Source of the DNA: Planctomycetota bacterium | GTDB taxonomy: Bacteria; Planctomycetota; Planctomycetia; Planctomycetales; Planctomycetaceae | NCBI GenBank assembly: GCA_024278285.1 | Contig: JAJRTM010000396.1 | Span: 1 to 9,165 of the forward strand | DNA length: 9,165 bases | Reading direction: 5' to 3' | Shown: positions 1 through 6,100 of the stretch, piece after piece | Numbering within the stretch: the first letter of the stretch is position 1 | How the letters are laid out: every line of letters starts with the position of its first letter | Notes under the pieces: generated by a model | What the model saw: only the letters and a program-made list of their open reading frames with translations | What the model was told of the DNA's origin: nothing | Database searches by the model: none | Translations under genes and position numbers: made by a program

Positions 1-2
1 AG

Positions 3-17
3 CAGCCTGTTGAAAAA
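3..17 (+). repeat. Left terminal inverted repeat of the IS
   Basis: CAGCCTGTTGAAAAA is the exact reverse complement of 1292-1306. Including the two flanking bases AG the match is 17 bp, but these belong to the palindromic CTAG target. The repeat contains TTGAAA (10-15), a possible inward -35 box. The nearest -10-like sequence, GATAAT at 30-35, is only 14 nt away, so a promoter here is uncertain. Confidence 0.9.
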
Positions 18-64
18 GTCATAATCTGAGATAATAGCGTATCGAAACGAAGAGGATTGCGAAG

Positions 65-1114
65 ATGCGTGGAGAACTCGATCGGCAACCGGAGATGTTC
101 AGTTACGTTGATCTGGAATCAAGAATTCCCTCAAGCCATCCGATCCGCAAGATACGGCAGATTGTCGATGAGGCCTTGTTAGAACTGGAACCGGCGTTTG
201 CAGAGATGTACTCGGAGCGCGGCCGACCGTCGATACCGCCGGAGCAACTACTGCGCGGTTTGTTGTTGCAGATTCTTTTCACGATACGCTCGGAACGCCT
301 GCTGGTGGAACGCATCGACTACGACCTGCTATTTCGGTGGTTCGTTGGGCTGGGCATGGATGACAAGGTATGGAATCACTCGGTGTTTTCGAAGAACCGC
401 GATCGTCTGCTCGAGTATGGTGTCGATGAGTTATTGTTCGAAGCGATCAAGAACCAGGCGCATGCGAACAAACTGTTATCCCGGGATCACTTCTCGGTAG
501 ACGGTACGCTGATCGAGGCCTGCGCGTCGATGAAGTCCTACAAGCCCAAGGACGGTTCGGGCGATGATGATGACGGTGAGAACTTTCACGGGCAAAAGCG
601 CAGCAATGACACCCACGCCTCGACCAGTGATCCGGATGCCAGGCTATGTCGCAAGGGGCCGGGCAAGGAAGCGAAGCTGCGTTACATGGGACATATTCTC
701 ACCGAAAACCGCAACGGATTGATTGTTGGTGTGACATTGACTGAGGCGAACACACGAGAAGAGTGGACGGCAGCCGTTGAACTGCTCGCTGAACAATCGG
801 TACGACCGGGTCAGACGGTGGGTGCTGACAGGGGCTACGACGTCAGCAATTTTGTCGATCCCTGCAGAGAATTGGGTTTTACGCCTCACGTGGCGATGCG
901 AAAACACAGCCGCATAGATCAGAGAACAGCCAGTCACCCGGGCTACAAAATCAGCCAGACAAAACGAAAGCGGGTCGAAGAGCCGTTTGGCTGGATGAAG
1001 ACCTACGGATTACTGGGCAAGTTGCGCCACCGGGGTCGGGAAAACGTCGATTGGCTGTTCCGTTTAACAGCTACCGCATACAACATTACTCGAATGAAGA
1101 CGCTCCTGGCCTGA
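65..1114 (+). CDS. IS5-family DDE transposase
   Basis: Transposase of 349 aa that would cut and join the ends of its own IS. The N-terminal part (about residues 10-110, including the GRPSIPPEQLLRGLLLQ and LLFRWFVGL stretches) is the helical DUF772-type region typical of IS5 transposases. The catalytic DDE triad is visible: D146 in FSVDGTLIEA, D255 in GADRGYD, and E305 in the signature R301-x3-E305-x6-K312 (RKRVEEPFGWMK). An acidic spacer (DGSGDDDDGE, residues 163-172) lies between the first two catalytic residues, as is common in this group. The start is ATG at 65, with an AGAGGA Shine-Dalgarno 8 nt upstream. There is no frameshift or internal stop, so the enzyme appears complete. Base composition looks richer in G+C than the cassette downstream, consistent with a different origin. 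Confidence 0.95.
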   Translation: MRGELDRQPEMFSYVDLESRIPSSHPIRKIRQIVDEALLELEPAFAEMYSERGRPSIPPEQLLRGLLLQILFTIRSERLLVERIDYDLLFRWFVGLGMDDKVWNHSVFSKNRDRLLEYGVDELLFEAIKNQAHANKLLSRDHFSVDGTLIEACASMKSYKPKDGSGDDDDGENFHGQKRSNDTHASTSDPDARLCRKGPGKEAKLRYMGHILTENRNGLIVGVTLTEANTREEWTAAVELLAEQSVRPGQTVGADRGYDVSNFVDPCRELGFTPHVAMRKHSRIDQRTASHPGYKISQTKRKRVEEPFGWMKTYGLLGKLRHRGRENVDWLFRLTATAYNITRMKTLLA

Positions 1115-1291
1115 GGTAGCTACAACCATGACGGAAGAACACCAGATACGCGCTGAACAGCCAATCAAGGACCGCAAAACGATCATGATTGCTCGGATGA
1201 AACGAATACTGCGGCACGGTCAATTCAACATCGCGGCCTGTCTTTTTCCCAGAAGCTTCGCAGTGAACGGTATTCAATGCGAATACGGCCT

Positions 1292-1306
1292 TTTTTCAAC
1301 AGGCTG
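1292..1306 (-). repeat. Right terminal inverted repeat of the IS
   Basis: TTTTTCAACAGGCTG, the exact inverted complement of 3-17. It is followed directly by CTAG (1307-1310), the presumed target duplication. Confidence 0.9.
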
Positions 1307-1534
1307 CTAGGCGTTGAAATATCACCGACGGGAGATAAAGCCAGTTTGATGCAATGGCGGAACCAATATGAAGTGGATTGGAAAAGAGAGACCAGATTTT
1401 TGGATATTCACTTGAAGAAAGGCACGGCACACGACCCCCGGCACAGTCTTCGGATCTATTTTTTTTGGGATAACGATGCAGAGCAAGTGGTGATCGGCCA
1501 TATGACCGATCATTTGCAGAGCTCTCTGAGCTGA
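1307..1534 (+). pseudogene. 3' fragment of an unknown gene cut by the IS
   Basis: An open frame enters from the IS through the CTAG and runs to TGA at 1532-1534. The non-IS part encodes about 75 residues with a believable composition: VEISPTGDKAS, then YEVDW, RFLDIHLKKG, SLRIYFFWD, VVIGHMTDHL. The alternating hydrophobic/charged pattern and the WD-x6-VVIGH-x3-HL ending look like the conserved C-terminal end of a longer bacterial protein, though I cannot name the family. No ATG/GTG/TTG precedes VEIS outside the IS, so the natural 5' end seems lost. An alternative is a small intact ORF from TTG 1346 or ATG 1349, with GGGAG at 1331-1335 as ribosome-binding site, giving 61-62 aa. It is the only non-IS gene on the plus strand. 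Function unknown. Confidence 0.5.
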
Positions 1535-1817
1535 CTTTGTTGATTAGCACCGAAATTTCTGCAAAAAACGACCATTTCTTGCATCGAAAACTGACCCGTC
1601 TGCTGCTCCTTGGGTGATTCAAAAAATGGGATCGCGTTTTTCTTGAGACGAGTAACTTCCAAGTCGCAAGAGATCGGTTCATCCTGCATGAAATTTGCAA
1701 TTCAACACATTTATTGGCTCTTGTGACTGCGGGCGTAGTCGATTAAATGCAATCGGTGTGGAGCGACCTCCGAGGATATCGAAACCGGATCTGACAGTAA
1801 TAATCTGATGCGCGAAG
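1535..1817. other. Intergenic region, possible degraded mobile-element remnant
   Basis: No convincing gene on either strand; the open frames here are low-complexity shadows. The stretch around 1565-1601 contains CGACCATTT and, 17 bases later, AAAACTGACCCGT. This resembles the repeated GACC-containing motifs at the ends of IS21-family elements. The resemblance is from memory and no transposase remnant is seen, so it is only a hint. No clear intrinsic terminator for the converging genes (1534 on plus, 1818 on minus) was found. Confidence 0.3.
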
Positions 1818-2261
1818 CTATTTGCTCTGACTGTTAGATAACTTGGAGAGGCAGGTGCTCAGTTCTTTGCTCGCCTTAGAAAGCTGCACCATGCAGGCGA
1901 TCACCGTCGAGTCTGCATTGCTGTCCGGCGGGTTGCACCTTCGACGGACATTCTCGTAGGCGTCCTCAAGGTCCGACTCGGCAGACCGCAAGTTCTCGAC
2001 AGCGTCTTCGTACGCTGTTCGTTCATAACCATACGGACCACAAGCGGACTCATCATCATTGGAGTAGCCGTACCCCGATTCGCAGGCAGATTCATAAGAT
2101 GACACTGCGTCCTCGTACTCTGAGAGCGCCGACTCATAATTCTCCGCAGCGTAGTTGAGGTCTCGCGCCCCCCTCGGGCACCTGTAGTCATATGACCATG
2201 CGGGTGATGCCACTACTGAGACCAGGATGAGCATGATAGCCGCCTTGAATCGTTGCACCAT
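1818..2261 (-). CDS. Small secreted cysteine-rich helical protein, unknown function
   Basis: Predicted 147-aa exported protein. The start is ATG at 2261-2259, chosen because GGAGGG lies 7-8 nt upstream and the protein then opens with a classical Sec signal peptide (MVQRFK, hydrophobic core AAIMLILVSVVA, cleavage likely after ASPAWS at residue 23). An upstream GTG at 2291 would bury the signal and ignores this site. The mature part has six cysteines (C28, C60, C74, C109, C123, C137), an even number that would allow three disulfides in the periplasm. It also has tyrosine- and acid-rich helical segments that look like an internal repeat (YESALSEYEDAVSSYESAC, about 42-60, and YEDAVENLRSAESDLEDAY, about 84-102). 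It lies 230 bp downstream of the membrane operon, same strand, so it may be read from it or from its own promoter. I do not recognise a family. Confidence 0.8.
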   Translation of the reverse strand: MVQRFKAAIMLILVSVVASPAWSYDYRCPRGARDLNYAAENYESALSEYEDAVSSYESACESGYGYSNDDESACGPYGYERTAYEDAVENLRSAESDLEDAYENVRRRCNPPDSNADSTVIACMVQLSKASKELSTCLSKLSNSQSK

Positions 2262-2491
2262 CGCATGTCCCTCCGTTTGATATTCGCACACGCCATTGAA
2301 GCGGAGATCCTGCTATATATCAACAAAGACCTCCAGATAATTCGCCTGTTTTAATACACCGATCCGCTCCTCAGTAGTTGCTTTGATCGAATAGATGTAG
2401 ATCGCATCCAGTTTCCTGATAACTAGCGAGAAGGGCCTTTATCGTTAGTTATTTGGAATCTTGGATGGAGGAGGGGAGCGGGTTGAGATAT
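2262..2491. other. Intergenic gap between operon and secreted-protein gene
   Basis: 230 bp without a gene. It carries a long imperfect hairpin (2419-2452) and a purine-rich Shine-Dalgarno for the downstream gene just above 2261. Minus-strand TATATA (about 2315-2320) and TATTAA (about 2350-2355) could be -10 boxes, but neither has a good -35 at proper spacing. The gap is wide compared with the 0-19 nt spacings inside the operon, which suggests the operon proper ends at 2492. Confidence 0.5.
2419..2452 (-). terminator. Long imperfect hairpin after the membrane operon
   Basis: Read on the minus strand: ATAACTA, then CGA, AAGG, C, CCTT, TCG, TAGTTAT, with small internal mismatches. The arms pair outward from AAGG/CCTT through CGA/TCG to ATAACTA/TAGTTAT, nearly the full 34 nt. 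It begins 40 nt past the operon stop codon. There is no run of U after it on the minus strand, so it is not a textbook intrinsic terminator. It could be an mRNA 3'-end stabiliser, an attenuating structure before the secreted-protein gene, or a protein-binding palindrome. Confidence 0.45.
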
Positions 2492-2971
2492 TTATTCTAA
2501 GAATCTGTCTTCCAGTGAAAACCAGAAATACAAGACCGCGCCAAGTAATACAATTATCAGAGCTGTAATAACCACGTAAATTCCTCGTGTCTTGGTTCTT
2601 TGTGGTTCCTCACCAGTAATGGCGTCTTGAATTCGATCCGACGATTCCGACGAAATCAACTGATCTCCCGTCAATTCATTGCGCGATATACGCGTATTGC
2701 GGTCTACGTGTTCCCCTTTGTGAACACGTTTGGTGGTTATCTGACTTTTATGATTCGCCGTCCTTTCTAGTTTCTTCCGTTGTCTCTCGCTGAATGGCTT
2801 GCCGTGTTCAATAACGTAGTCTGTGATCACCGAAACTGGGGCACTCCCAACTATCTTAGAAATTACATGCCTCGGTACAAAAAGAGACCTATTTCTTGCG
2901 GTGTTAATTGCTACCTGTTTTTTGAGGGTGGTGAGGGCAGCAACCAGAGCATTATGACGATTGTCACTCAC
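2492..2971 (-). CDS. Small C-terminally membrane-anchored protein of the operon
   Basis: 159 aa, fifth and last gene of the operon. It starts at GTG (2971-2969), and the GTGA overlaps the TGA stop of the MotB-like gene by 4 nt, a strong sign of translational coupling; no separate ribosome-binding site is evident. Residues 1-125 are hydrophilic and basic (many K/R, for example SERQRKKLER at 61-70), predicted cytoplasmic. A single transmembrane helix follows at about 130-151 (IYVVITALIIVLLGAVLYFWF), then a short acidic tail. Residues 28-60 (RSLFVPRHVISKIVGSAPVSVITDYVIEHGKPF) look like a small folded helical unit. No enzymatic motif seen. Its position suggests a subunit or assembly factor of the membrane complex, possibly linking it to a cytoplasmic partner such as nucleic acid through the basic region. 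That role is inference. Confidence 0.8.
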   Translation of the reverse strand: MSDNRHNALVAALTTLKKQVAINTARNRSLFVPRHVISKIVGSAPVSVITDYVIEHGKPFSERQRKKLERTANHKSQITTKRVHKGEHVDRNTRISRNELTGDQLISSESSDRIQDAITGEEPQRTKTRGIYVVITALIIVLLGAVLYFWFSLEDRFLE

Positions 2972-3912
2972 GTGCGATTCACGAATTTGTAAAAATAGTC
3001 TTCAATCGTCAAGGTCGTTTTGTAAGCGTTTTCAGACCTGTCTGTGATCGAAACATAATGCCTGCATTGTTTCTGATCAGATATTTCCAGAATAGGATCT
3101 GCAAGAACTTCAAATCGACCCAACGAAATTAATTCCGCTGTCATTTCTTTGGTGTTTGGCAGGAGCTGAAATTCCTGTAGCCGATATATCGGTGCAGCCG
3201 ATGCGAAACGGAGTCCATCATCAGAAATAATTACGTCAAATAAGTACTCGATCTTCCCTGTGTCTCTATCTGCCCAGCAAGGTGGCAGATCCCGACCTCC
3301 CAAGCGCCCCCGCAAATTCTTAACCTGGCCCTCTAGATCGCCGATACGACTAAGTTTGTTTGCGAGATCTTCGGCGTCTCGAATCGGCTCACTTGATCCG
3401 GCATTGAATTCGTTGATCGCCATTTGGGCATCCAACGCGGCTGACAGAACTTCGGAGCTAATTTCCTCCTTTGCCCCAGTTAGTTGACTTAAGGCGTCTC
3501 TCAATTCCAACGCGCTTCGAATTTCCTCTTCGGTGGAGTCGTGTGAATTCGCCATTTCATCAATTGCCAGCTCAATTTTGTGCAACTCCTCCAACCGATC
3601 CCGAAGCTCCACCACTTGACTTTCGAGTTCAACATTTCGAACCGATAACTCGCTCCTGGGGATCAATTCACTAAAATACTTATCTCGCTCCTCTTCCGAA
3701 TTGAACGACACAGCCTTCTCAAGTTCGGCCAAAGCCGCCGATCTAACCTCAATTTCCTTTAGTACGATCTCGAGCCGATTTACCGTGTCGTCAATTTTGT
3801 TTTGATCCTCCTGCTGCTTGAAAAACGCAAAAATGAGTAGCGCAAAAAACAATATGAACCCGATCTCACTAAGTGTGGCGCCGAAAAAGAATGACCGTCT
3901 ATCCGAATTCAT
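2968..3912 (-). CDS. MotB/ExbD-like single-helix membrane protein with coiled coil
   Basis: 314 aa, fourth gene of the operon, 19 nt after the MotA/ExbB-like gene. A short basic N-terminus (MNSDRRSFFFGATLSE) is followed by one transmembrane helix at about 17-31 (IGFILFFALLIFAFF). In MotB, ExbD, TolR and ZorB an essential Asp sits at the start of this single helix and carries protons; here the matching position is Glu (E16 in LSEIGF). Residues about 35-205 are coiled coil, which should lie in the periplasm. The C-terminal domain (about 208-314) begins PPCWADRDTG and contains CRHYVSITDR and TLTIEDYFYKF. Its two cysteines, C212 and C283, could form a disulfide. There is no recognisable OmpA-type peptidoglycan-binding domain, unlike MotB or ZorB. 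The start ATG and pairing with the upstream gene are clear; the ion-channel role is inferred from order and helix pattern. Confidence 0.75.
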   Translation of the reverse strand: MNSDRRSFFFGATLSEIGFILFFALLIFAFFKQQEDQNKIDDTVNRLEIVLKEIEVRSAALAELEKAVSFNSEEERDKYFSELIPRSELSVRNVELESQVVELRDRLEELHKIELAIDEMANSHDSTEEEIRSALELRDALSQLTGAKEEISSEVLSAALDAQMAINEFNAGSSEPIRDAEDLANKLSRIGDLEGQVKNLRGRLGGRDLPPCWADRDTGKIEYLFDVIISDDGLRFASAAPIYRLQEFQLLPNTKEMTAELISLGRFEVLADPILEISDQKQCRHYVSITDRSENAYKTTLTIEDYFYKFVNRT

Positions 3913-3931
3913 TTTGGCTTCACCAAGTCAC

Positions 3932-5278
3932 TCAACTCAGATGTTTAACGATGACTTCAGAAGACTCGATCAAGTTGTCCTGCACCAACTTCAAAGACGA
4001 ACGCCCTTGCTCCGCATCTGCAGCAATCTTAACTACGAGATCGCCCATTTCTTCTGATTGCTTCATTACCGAGTGCAGCAAGGCATTTAGGCTCTGATTT
4101 AGTTTCAGAAACGATTGTTTGCTCGTTTCAACATCACCGGAGAAAGACGACGATGACTTCGATACGGTTGAACCCAAAATTTCGAATTGCCCGGCAACTT
4201 CCGCAGATTTTTGCCCTAATTGCGTCAGACTATTGTCCAACGCAGACAGTGTTGAAAACGCTCCTGCGAGATTCTCACCATATTTGTGAAGAGCCTTAAG
4301 CCCCTGGTCGCCGCTAGCTAACGTCAAAGATAGAATTTCGAACTGCTCTTTGATGCTGCTATGACTTTCTGCCGCCCCTTGTAACTGACCAAACTCCTTG
4401 GCAAGCAAAATTCTGGCCGTTCTTATTGTATGTGCCAAATCATTGAGCGGCTCCTCCAAAACTTTCCCAAACACATCCGAATCAAGGCGAAATTTGCTGA
4501 TTTCGTCTTCGACTTTTTTGCCTAGCTCACCGATTTGAGCCGCCGAAGCATTAACGGCTTCCGCAACCTTTCTTTCCAAGTCCGATGTCAGATTCTCGAC
4601 CGACCGACTCCATTCACTCCCAATCCCATCAAATAACCGAGTCATTTCAGCCTGATTTGCCTGATTTACTTCTCTAATGGTGCTCGCCGCTTCGTTGGAT
4701 GCCTCTTTAATTGCATCCGAACTCAACTCAGCATTCTCTACTGAGCCATGCAACAATAACTCCATCTTATCGCACGTTAGCTCGAGGTCATTGTTGAAAC
4801 GTTCCACTGCTATTGACAATTTTTCCTCGACGGCCTGCCGGCCTTGGCCCCCTGTTAGTTGAAAATTTACGAGAGTAACGCGAACTCCAAGACCGACAAT
4901 TGTGGTCAAAAGGGCGAGTCCAAATTTTGATACCAGCAAGCCTAGCGCAGGATTTTCATTCCGCAGATAAAACAATGCTGCCGATAGACTTATCAGCGTT
5001 AACAGAAACCCCATGTAGTAAACGGAATCTGCAAACGTTTCGGTATCGACCGTATCTATTAGCCCATTCAGCCCGAAAAACAGATAAATCGCCATACACA
5101 ACAATGGAATAAACACTCCCAGAAAAAAAGGCGAACTCATCGGGTCGCTTCCAAATATCGAAAGCGAGCCGATTGCTAACGTAGCAACAAAAACGGGTTT
5201 TCCTTTCAGGAGTGAATCACGCGGTCTAATCTTTGAGTTCTTCGAATCCTTGCGAGACCTATCGGCAATTGATGTCAT
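3932..5278 (-). CDS. MotA/ExbB/ZorA-like membrane protein with long tail
   Basis: 448 aa, third gene of the operon, 12 nt after the vWA-like gene, with AAAGGG just upstream of its ATG. Four transmembrane helices: about 28-43, 50-70, 87-105 and 113-138. The third reads YYMGFLLTLISLSAALF, close to the G-x2-GT-x2-G pattern of MotA/ExbB/TolQ, retaining the polar threonine (T94) but with two glycines replaced. The fourth reads FGLALLTTIVGLGVRV, matching the family's A-L-TT-x2-GL pattern (T125, T126). These threonines line the ion path in known members. From about 145 to 448 the protein is almost entirely helical and coiled-coil, predicted cytoplasmic, reminiscent of the ZorA tail. The loop between helices 2 and 3 is only about 16 residues, far shorter than in MotA. 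It is most likely the stator pentamer subunit paired with the next gene, but distant from characterised families. A generic coiled-coil membrane protein remains possible. Confidence 0.7.
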   Translation of the reverse strand: MTSIADRSRKDSKNSKIRPRDSLLKGKPVFVATLAIGSLSIFGSDPMSSPFFLGVFIPLLCMAIYLFFGLNGLIDTVDTETFADSVYYMGFLLTLISLSAALFYLRNENPALGLLVSKFGLALLTTIVGLGVRVTLVNFQLTGGQGRQAVEEKLSIAVERFNNDLELTCDKMELLLHGSVENAELSSDAIKEASNEAASTIREVNQANQAEMTRLFDGIGSEWSRSVENLTSDLERKVAEAVNASAAQIGELGKKVEDEISKFRLDSDVFGKVLEEPLNDLAHTIRTARILLAKEFGQLQGAAESHSSIKEQFEILSLTLASGDQGLKALHKYGENLAGAFSTLSALDNSLTQLGQKSAEVAGQFEILGSTVSKSSSSFSGDVETSKQSFLKLNQSLNALLHSVMKQSEEMGDLVVKIAADAEQGRSSLKLVQDNLIESSEVIVKHLS

Positions 5279-5290
5279 GTTCTGCCCTTT

Positions 5291-6100
5291 CTAAATTCTC
5301 TTAATTACGCGCAGCCGCGCCCCTGCGTGCTTGAAATACGCCGCCCAGAATTCAGCATGAGACGTTGTTTGAATCTGTTCCATATTCTTCCGACCAACAT
5401 AGAGAACGGTCACATTTACATTGATAAGATTCGGGCTAAGGTGTGCTAAAAACGCACGTGAACTAACTGACTGAAAGTCATCCGCATCTGAATACTGACT
5501 GTAATTAGATGTGTGCTCCAGCATGTCCGAGACAATGTATAATTCCATCGGAAGCGACTGCCGATTCAATGGATAGGCGTGGATGGAAAGGTTTTGCAGA
5601 ATTTCAAAAAGTGGCGAATTGTCGGAGCCATCCGAAGTTATTCCAGCATTTAGAGAATTGCGAAGCGGCTCATCAAAAAGTTCCTGCCATTTTCGGCGAA
5701 GCTTCTCCGGGTTGGCGTTCCAATCACTTGCATCTTTTCCATCGCCAGGATTGCATAGGCTGACAATTGGTTCCAAGGCGGACTCTGAGAAGTGCGAAGC
5801 TGAATACACATGAATCAAGGCGTATTTATCGACAGAGTCTAGGATCTCCGAAAAATACTTTTGCAAAAAAGTTACCTGGATGCTTGTGAATGGGTCTGTG
5901 GAGTCAATTAACACAGCCGTAATGGCAGTGGGGCCATCAACTGGACAAAGTGATACTGGATCAATTTCGATATGTGAGGTTATGATCTTATTGTAGGCAA
6001 ATGTGCCGCCGGCAAGTACACAAATCGCTATCGACATTAAGAATAAACCCTTTCTGCGATGCGCATTTTCTCTCTTTTGTTTTGCTGATTGATAAGCCAT
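5291..6100 (-). CDS. Membrane-anchored von Willebrand A-like protein
   Basis: 269 aa, second gene of the operon. Its ATG shares a base with the preceding stop (TAATG), so translation is probably coupled. A strongly basic N-terminus (KQKRENAHRRK, residues 8-18) precedes one transmembrane helix at about 19-36, which places the rest in the periplasm. The domain starts with a beta strand ending in a D-S-T-D motif (ITAVLIDSTDPF, D66-D69), resembling the DxSxS metal site of von Willebrand A domains. It continues with NSPLFEILQNLS (161-172), a strand with LYIVSDMLEH (187-196), then SQYSDADDF, and ends NVTVLYVGR, FWAAYFKHAGARL. This matches the vWA order of DxSxS strand, central Ser-Pro helix and (V/S)D loop. 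C52 and C116 could be disulfide-bonded. I have a general memory of uncharacterised proteins with this D-x-TDP, SPI, SD(L/M)L, FW-x2-YF-x3-GA pattern; their function is unknown. Probably a binding subunit of the complex. Confidence 0.75.
   Translation of the reverse strand: MAYQSAKQKRENAHRRKGLFLMSIAICVLAGGTFAYNKIITSHIEIDPVSLCPVDGPTAITAVLIDSTDPFTSIQVTFLQKYFSEILDSVDKYALIHVYSASHFSESALEPIVSLCNPGDGKDASDWNANPEKLRRKWQELFDEPLRNSLNAGITSDGSDNSPLFEILQNLSIHAYPLNRQSLPMELYIVSDMLEHTSNYSQYSDADDFQSVSSRAFLAHLSPNLINVNVTVLYVGRKNMEQIQTTSHAEFWAAYFKHAGARLRVIKRI

Larger units (their letters stand above)
3..1306 (+). mobile_element. Complete IS5-family-like insertion sequence, 1304 bp
   Basis: A self-contained insertion sequence with one transposase gene between 15-bp perfect terminal inverted repeats (3-17 and 1292-1306, CAGCCTGTTGAAAAA). 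The tetranucleotide CTAG lies immediately outside the right end (1307-1310). At the left end only AG is visible because the window begins there, but the second copy at 9023-9026 is preceded by the full CTAG. A 4-bp YTAR-type target duplication is known for the IS5 subgroup of the IS5 family, which fits. About 175 bp between the transposase stop and the right repeat carries no convincing gene. The element looks intact and potentially active. Family assignment is by transposase resemblance and target site; the exact named IS is not known to me. Confidence 0.9.

Noticed and set aside
1128..1310. Small ORFs in the 3' part of the IS (either strand)
   Set aside because: No convincing ribosome-binding site or protein-like composition, and they run into the inverted repeat; IS5-type elements normally carry a single gene.
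1296..1700. 134-aa minus-strand ORF opposite the truncated gene
   Set aside because: Composition is a serine/arginine-rich shadow of the plus-strand frame. Only its last codons near 1307-1325 matter, for the joined lipoprotein frame.
2780..2992. Plus-strand ORF opposite the tail-anchored and MotB-like genes
   Set aside because: It lies wholly across the well-supported overlapping minus-strand genes and lacks a recognisable motif.
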